Origin: Kineosporiaceae bacterium | GTDB taxonomy: Bacteria > Actinomycetota > Actinomycetes > Actinomycetales > Kineosporiaceae | Length of the DNA: 64,000 nt | Assembly (NCBI GenBank): GCA_016713225.1 | Contig: JADJPO010000004.1 | Coordinates: 248,001 to 312,000 of the forward strand | Reading direction: 5' to 3' | In this document: piece after piece, positions 60,438 to 64,000 of the stretch | Numbering within the stretch: position 1 is the first letter of the stretch | Layout of the letters: every line of letters begins with the position of its first letter | Position numbers and translations under genes: made by a program | Notes under the pieces: generated by a model | The model's input: the letters and a program-made list of their open reading frames with translations, nothing else | The model's database searches: none | Told to the model about the DNA's origin: nothing

Positions 60438-61895
60438 ATGGCCAGGATCGTGATCCTCGGAGCGGGTGTGTCCGGCCACACCGCAGCCCTTCACCTGCGG
60501 CGCACGTTGGGCAAGAGCCACGAGGTGATCGTGGTCTCACCCAACTCTCAGTGGAACTGGATCCCCTCCAACATCTGGGTCGGCGTCGGCCGCATGGGTG
60601 CCGACAAGGTGGTCTTCCCGCTGGCACCGATCTATCGCCGCAAAGGCATCACCTACCACCAGGCCAAGGCCGTGGCGGTACGCCCGGAGGGTGACGACAC
60701 CGACCCCACCGGCGCCGTCGACATCGTCTACACCAGCCCCGATCGGGCCGGTGAACAGGTTCGACTGCGCTACGACTACCTGGTCAACGCCACCGGGCCC
60801 CGGCTGAACTTCGCGGCCACCCCGGGCCTGGGGCCTGACGGCCACTCGCTGTCGGTGTGCACCGCCGGCCACGCGGTCGAGGCCGCAGCAGCACTCGCCG
60901 AGACCATCGAGCGGGCCAAGCGCGGCGAACGGCAGACGCTGGTGGTCGGCATGGGCCACGGCACGTGCACCTGCGAGGGTGCGGCCTTCGAGTACGTGTT
61001 CAACGTCGACCACGAACTACGGCAGGCCGGGGTGCGTGATCTGACCGAGGTCATCTACCTGACCAACGAGTTCGAGCTGGGCGACTTCGGGGTCGATGGG
61101 ATGACGTTCGCGCAGAGCGGTTTCCGGACGACGAGCAAGCTCTGGACCGAGTCGTTGTTCCGCGAACGCGGCGTCCGGGCCATTCTCGGGGCGCACGTCG
61201 AACGGGTCGAGCCCGGCGTGGTGCACTACGAACAGCTCGACGGCACCCGCCACGAACTGGCCTTCGACTTCGCCATGCTGCTCCCACCGTTCCGCGGCGC
61301 CGACCTGGCCGCCTACGACCGCTCCGGGGCCGACATCACCGGGACCGTCTTCGCCCCGAGTGGGTTCATGAAGGTCGACGCCGACTACACCGCCAAGGGC
61401 TACGACGACTGGCGGGCCGAGGACTGGCCCACCACCTACGAGAGCCCGGCCTACCCCGGGGTGTTCGCGGTGGGAATCGCCTTCGCGCCGCCCCACCAGA
61501 TCTCGCGGCCGCGCAAGAGCCCGAACGGCACCGTGGTGGCACCCTCACCCCCGCGTACCGGCATGCCCTCGGGCGTGATGGGCAAGACCGTGGCCCTCAC
61601 CATCGCCGAGCGGATCACACAGGGCAACAAGGCGCACACCCACGAGGCCTCGATGGCCTCGATGGGGGCCGCCTGTGTGGCATCGGCCGGTACCGGCCTG
61701 CGCACGGGGTCCGCGGCCTCGATGACCATGTACCCCGTGGTGCCGGACTACCAGAAGTACCCAGGCCACGGCCGTAGTCTCGACGACACCATCGGTGAGA
61801 TCGGGCTGGCCGGGCACTGGCTCAAGCTGATGCTCCACTACCTGTTCATCTACAAGGCCAAGGCCCGCCCGGGCTGGCAGTTCATTCCGGAGTGA
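60438..61895 (+). CDS. Sulfide:quinone-oxidoreductase-like flavoprotein
   Basis: The 485-residue FAD protein has a Rossmann motif at the start (VILGAGVSGHTAALHL) and the SQR-like pattern HEVIVVSPNSQWNWIPSNIWVGVG. It also has YLVNATGPRLNF, a cysteine pair in GHGTCTCEGAAFEY, FDFAMLLPPFRG, and a membrane-associating C-terminus (YLFIYKAKARPGWQFIPE). It probably oxidises sulfide or polysulfide to quinone at the inner membrane face; catalytic cysteines beyond the visible pair need structural checking. GGAGG stands before the ATG at 60438. A CsoR/CstR-type operator lies just upstream, and a 65-residue protein follows after 3 bp. Confidence 0.85.
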   Translation: MARIVILGAGVSGHTAALHLRRTLGKSHEVIVVSPNSQWNWIPSNIWVGVGRMGADKVVFPLAPIYRRKGITYHQAKAVAVRPEGDDTDPTGAVDIVYTSPDRAGEQVRLRYDYLVNATGPRLNFAATPGLGPDGHSLSVCTAGHAVEAAAALAETIERAKRGERQTLVVGMGHGTCTCEGAAFEYVFNVDHELRQAGVRDLTEVIYLTNEFELGDFGVDGMTFAQSGFRTTSKLWTESLFRERGVRAILGAHVERVEPGVVHYEQLDGTRHELAFDFAMLLPPFRGADLAAYDRSGADITGTVFAPSGFMKVDADYTAKGYDDWRAEDWPTTYESPAYPGVFAVGIAFAPPHQISRPRKSPNGTVVAPSPPRTGMPSGVMGKTVALTIAERITQGNKAHTHEASMASMGAACVASAGTGLRTGSAASMTMYPVVPDYQKYPGHGRSLDDTIGEIGLAGHWLKLMLHYLFIYKAKARPGWQFIPE

Positions 61896-61898
61896 TCG

Positions 61899-62096
61899 AT
61901 GACCATGCCCTCGCCCCAGCCCTCGCCCACACCGCGGGACGACGCCGCCCTGCTCGAGGCGGACCGCGCCATCGCAGCCGCACCGCTGCCGACCCCCCGC
62001 ACGATCCGGGCACGCCAGAACCTGCTGATCCAGCTCGGCCGATTCGTCGTGCTGAACACCCGCATCATGCGGATGGTGCTCAAGGGAGACCACTGA
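61899..62096 (+). CDS. 65-residue partner of the SQR-like gene
   Basis: The small protein starts 3 bp after the flavoprotein stop codon. A Pro-rich head (PSPQPSPTPRDD) is followed by a helix rich in Arg and Leu/Ile (TIRARQNLLIQLGRFVVLNTRIMRMVL) that looks amphipathic or membrane-touching. I know of no named family. The tight spacing implies one operon, and it could anchor or stabilise the flavoprotein. Its last 17 bases overlap the end of the convergent MFS gene. Confidence 0.6.
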   Translation: MTMPSPQPSPTPRDDAALLEADRAIAAAPLPTPRTIRARQNLLIQLGRFVVLNTRIMRMVLKGDH

Positions 62097-63522
62097 CCGC
62101 CGGGGTGAGCTCGGCGCGCTCACTCGTCCTCGGTCGGACCCGAACCCCGACCCAGCCCGAGAGCACGCCGACGATCCCCAGCACGCCCCAGATCAGCATG
62201 TAGACACCCACGTCGTCACCACCCGGGTCGTGGCCGGCCGCGAACACGGCGCCGGACAGCCCGATCCCGAGGATGCTGCCGAGGTTGTCCCCGATCTGGA
62301 CGGCGGCCGCGCTGCGCCCGGACTCCCCCGCCGGTGACAGCCGCAGCAGCAGCACGCTCGAACAGGACATCGCCCAGCCCATGCCCAGCCCGGCGACCGC
62401 CCACACGGGTGCCGCCACCACCACCGGGACGCCGTCCAGAGGGGTCAGCGTCAGCCCCGCCAACGCGAGCCCGATCAGCAGACCCCCGACCACCAGCAAC
62501 CGGAAGCGATCCGGGGCACCGCCCGGCCAGTGCCCCTGGCTCCACGAGCCGGCGAACCAGCCGAGGGCACCGCAGGTCAGGGCCAGGCCCGCCAGGGCCG
62601 GGGGCAGGCCGCGGTGCTCGACGAGCATCAGCGTGAGGAAGGCCTCCGACCCGAAGAAGGCCGCGTTGACGGCGGTGCGGTACACCACCAACGCCGGCAG
62701 GCCGCGAGCCAGCCGGAACACCCCGTCGGGCATCAACCGCACCAGCCCGGTCAGCATCACGAGCGAGGCGAGGACCGCGGCGGCCACCAGGGGCGCGTCA
62801 CCGACGGCACCTGGCGAGGCCGCGGCGTGCAGCGCCCACTGCACCCCGCCGGCACCACCGGAGAGCAGCAGCCCGTTCAGCACGGTACGGCGCCGGCGGA
62901 CGGCGCGCGGCGCGCCGTCCGGGGGGTCGTCGTCCGGGGCAGGTGAGGGGATCCGCACGGTGCGCAGCCGGGCGGCCAGCACCCACAACGGAGCCGGCAA
63001 CAGCGGCAGCACCGCCAGGAACGGGGCGCGCCAGCCGATCTGGGTGGCGAGCAAACCGGCGATCGGCGGGCCGATCAGACTGGGCAGCACCCAACTGGCC
63101 GAGATCAGCCCGAACACCTTGGGCTGCAACGATTCCGGGTAGGCCGCGGCGACCAGCACATACATGCAGACCATGTGCACGCCGCCGCCCAGCCCGCTCA
63201 GCGCACGCCCGGTCAGGAAGACCAGGAAACCACTCGCCGTCCCGCTGAGCAGCAACCCGGCACCGAAGGCGACCAGCCCCGCCACCATCACCGGCCCCGG
63301 GCCGCGCCGGTCGACGACGTCACCGGCCACCACGATGCCCAGCAACGCCGCCGTGACGAACAACGAGAACGCCAGGCCGTACTCGCGCAGGCCACCCAGG
63401 GCGCGGGCGGCCACGGGCATCGCCGTCACCACGGCGTAGGCCTCGAAGGCCACCAGCAGGACGACGGCGACGACGGCCGCGGTGGTGGTGCGATACGGAC
63501 GGCGCCAGGGGCTAGCTGTCAC
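62080..63522 (-). CDS. MFS transporter
   Basis: The 480-residue integral membrane protein has around 12-14 hydrophobic segments and MFS features: VVAGDVVDRRGPGPVM in the loop between helices 2 and 3, then GRALSGLGGGVHMVCMYVLVA, and a Pro/Arg-rich central loop (IPSPAPDDDPPDG). It resembles drug/proton antiporters of the DHA2-like set. I place the start at the GTG at 63520-63522, which overlaps the end of the DUF3039 gene by 11 bases; upstream residues are not family-like. The substrate is unknown. Confidence 0.87.
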   Translation of the reverse strand: MTASPWRRPYRTTTAAVVAVVLLVAFEAYAVVTAMPVAARALGGLREYGLAFSLFVTAALLGIVVAGDVVDRRGPGPVMVAGLVAFGAGLLLSGTASGFLVFLTGRALSGLGGGVHMVCMYVLVAAAYPESLQPKVFGLISASWVLPSLIGPPIAGLLATQIGWRAPFLAVLPLLPAPLWVLAARLRTVRIPSPAPDDDPPDGAPRAVRRRRTVLNGLLLSGGAGGVQWALHAAASPGAVGDAPLVAAAVLASLVMLTGLVRLMPDGVFRLARGLPALVVYRTAVNAAFFGSEAFLTLMLVEHRGLPPALAGLALTCGALGWFAGSWSQGHWPGGAPDRFRLLVVGGLLIGLALAGLTLTPLDGVPVVVAAPVWAVAGLGMGWAMSCSSVLLLRLSPAGESGRSAAAVQIGDNLGSILGIGLSGAVFAAGHDPGGDDVGVYMLIWGVLGIVGVLSGWVGVRVRPRTSERAELTPAVSGLP

Positions 63523-63871
63523 CACCGGAACCGGAACCCGACCCCGTGTCGCCGCCACCCTTGCCGTCGCCGCCCTTGCCGCCACCGCGCGGCAGCTGCT
63601 CGTAGATCTCCTTGCAGGCCGGGCAGACCGGGAACTTGCTCGGATCGCGGCCGGGCACCCAGACCTTGCCGCACAACGCGATCACGGGCATGCCGGTGAC
63701 AGCCGACTCGACGATCTTCTCCTTGCGCACGTAGTGCGCGAAGCGCTCGTGGTCGCCGGGCTCGACCGGCTGCTCGACCAGTTCGCGGTCCAGCAGAGCG
63801 GTGGCGCCGTGGTCGACCGAGGGCGCCGTCATGGGTGAGGACAGCGGGGCGGGATCGTCGACGGAGCTCAT
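63512..63871 (-). CDS. DUF3039 zinc-ribbon-like protein
   Basis: The 119-residue protein matches DUF3039, a family found in actinobacteria. The core HERFAHYVRKEKIVESAVTGMPVIALCGKVWVP and DPSKFPVCPACKEIYEQL contains two cysteine elements (CGK and CPAC) that likely bind zinc. The tail is a Gly/Ser/Lys-rich low-complexity stretch. Its function is unknown. The following 129 bases to the window end (63872-64000) show no gene. Confidence 0.85.
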   Translation of the reverse strand: MSSVDDPAPLSSPMTAPSVDHGATALLDRELVEQPVEPGDHERFAHYVRKEKIVESAVTGMPVIALCGKVWVPGRDPSKFPVCPACKEIYEQLPRGGGKGGDGKGGGDTGSGSGSGGDS

Positions 63872-64000
63872 GGCGAGCGAGTCTAGGCCGCACTCGGCGG
63901 GTTCACCATCAAGGCCGCAGGTCGATCACACAAGGCACCGATAAGGCGCCTTTACCCCCGGCTCGAGGGGAGGCATCCGAGGGTGTGAGTCACCATCACA

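Noticed and set aside
63872..64000. A promoter or gene start at the right window edge
   Set aside because: The 129 bases show no open frame with a start site or a clear promoter; they may lead to a gene beyond the window.

Overview
The window is 64 kb of very GC-rich chromosome from an actinobacterium. Supporting lineage markers are the DUF2017-ClpS pair, DUF3039, DUF3618, a DUF222-HNH protein, a SigE-type sigma factor, many GTG starts and dense 4-base ATGA/GTGA gene overlaps. A chemoreceptor gene (7.3-9.4 kb) suggests a motile organism. I cannot name the genus from the sequence alone.

Layout. 0-6.8 kb: CYTH protein (cut by the window edge), PHP phosphoesterase, phosphotransferase-fold protein, cytochrome P450, GroES-like protein, DUF3618 membrane protein, glycerate kinase, peroxiredoxin, then a tRNA-Leu(TAG) whose 3' end is duplicated 96 bp downstream. 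7.3-14.7 kb: chemoreceptor, cation efflux protein coupled to a sulfite-oxidase-like lipoprotein, and a nucleotide/RNA/cell-wall run on the minus strand (RNase PH, XTP/dITP pyrophosphatase, metallo-hydrolase, glutamate racemase). 14.6-18.6 kb: a spermidine/putrescine-type ABC transporter with intact ATPase and binding protein but broken permeases. 18.7-35.9 kb: DUF2017-ClpS, DUF222-HNH, methyltransferase and HxlR regulator, a permease/TIGR03943 pair facing a Fur/Zur regulator that is coupled to NAD-salvage genes, MarR and fused isobutyryl-CoA mutase, RDD protein, diguanylate cyclase. 36-38 kb: glycolate/lactate oxidase and a PAS-like protein.

38-54.7 kb is an accessory region. It holds an IS21-family element bracketed by two copies of a ~100-bp repeat, a SigE sigma factor with its coupled partner, and a polymorphic-toxin locus. 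That locus has a 2345-residue RHS protein with a HINT domain and papain-like tip, its immunity gene, and two displaced toxin-tip/immunity cassettes: a barnase-type RNase with a barstar-like protein, and an unknown tip with a DUF6188-like protein. An IS701-family and an IS1380-family element sit inside the RNase cassette. The IS1380 insertion lies exactly between the toxin and its immunity gene.

54.9-64 kb: Orn/Lys/Arg-decarboxylase family protein, L-2-hydroxyglutarate oxidase overlapping a miniature TrpRS-like protein, DEAD/DEAH helicase, a sulfide:quinone-oxidoreductase-like flavoprotein with a CsoR/CstR-type operator and a 65-residue partner, an MFS transporter and DUF3039.

Three loci carry copies of a 20-26-bp palindromic repeat. 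Most broken genes (permeases, IS21 and IS701 transposases, RNase tip) are repaired by single-base changes, many of them in G/C runs. There is also a 29-G run. Residual sequencing error should therefore be excluded before these genes are called pseudogenes.
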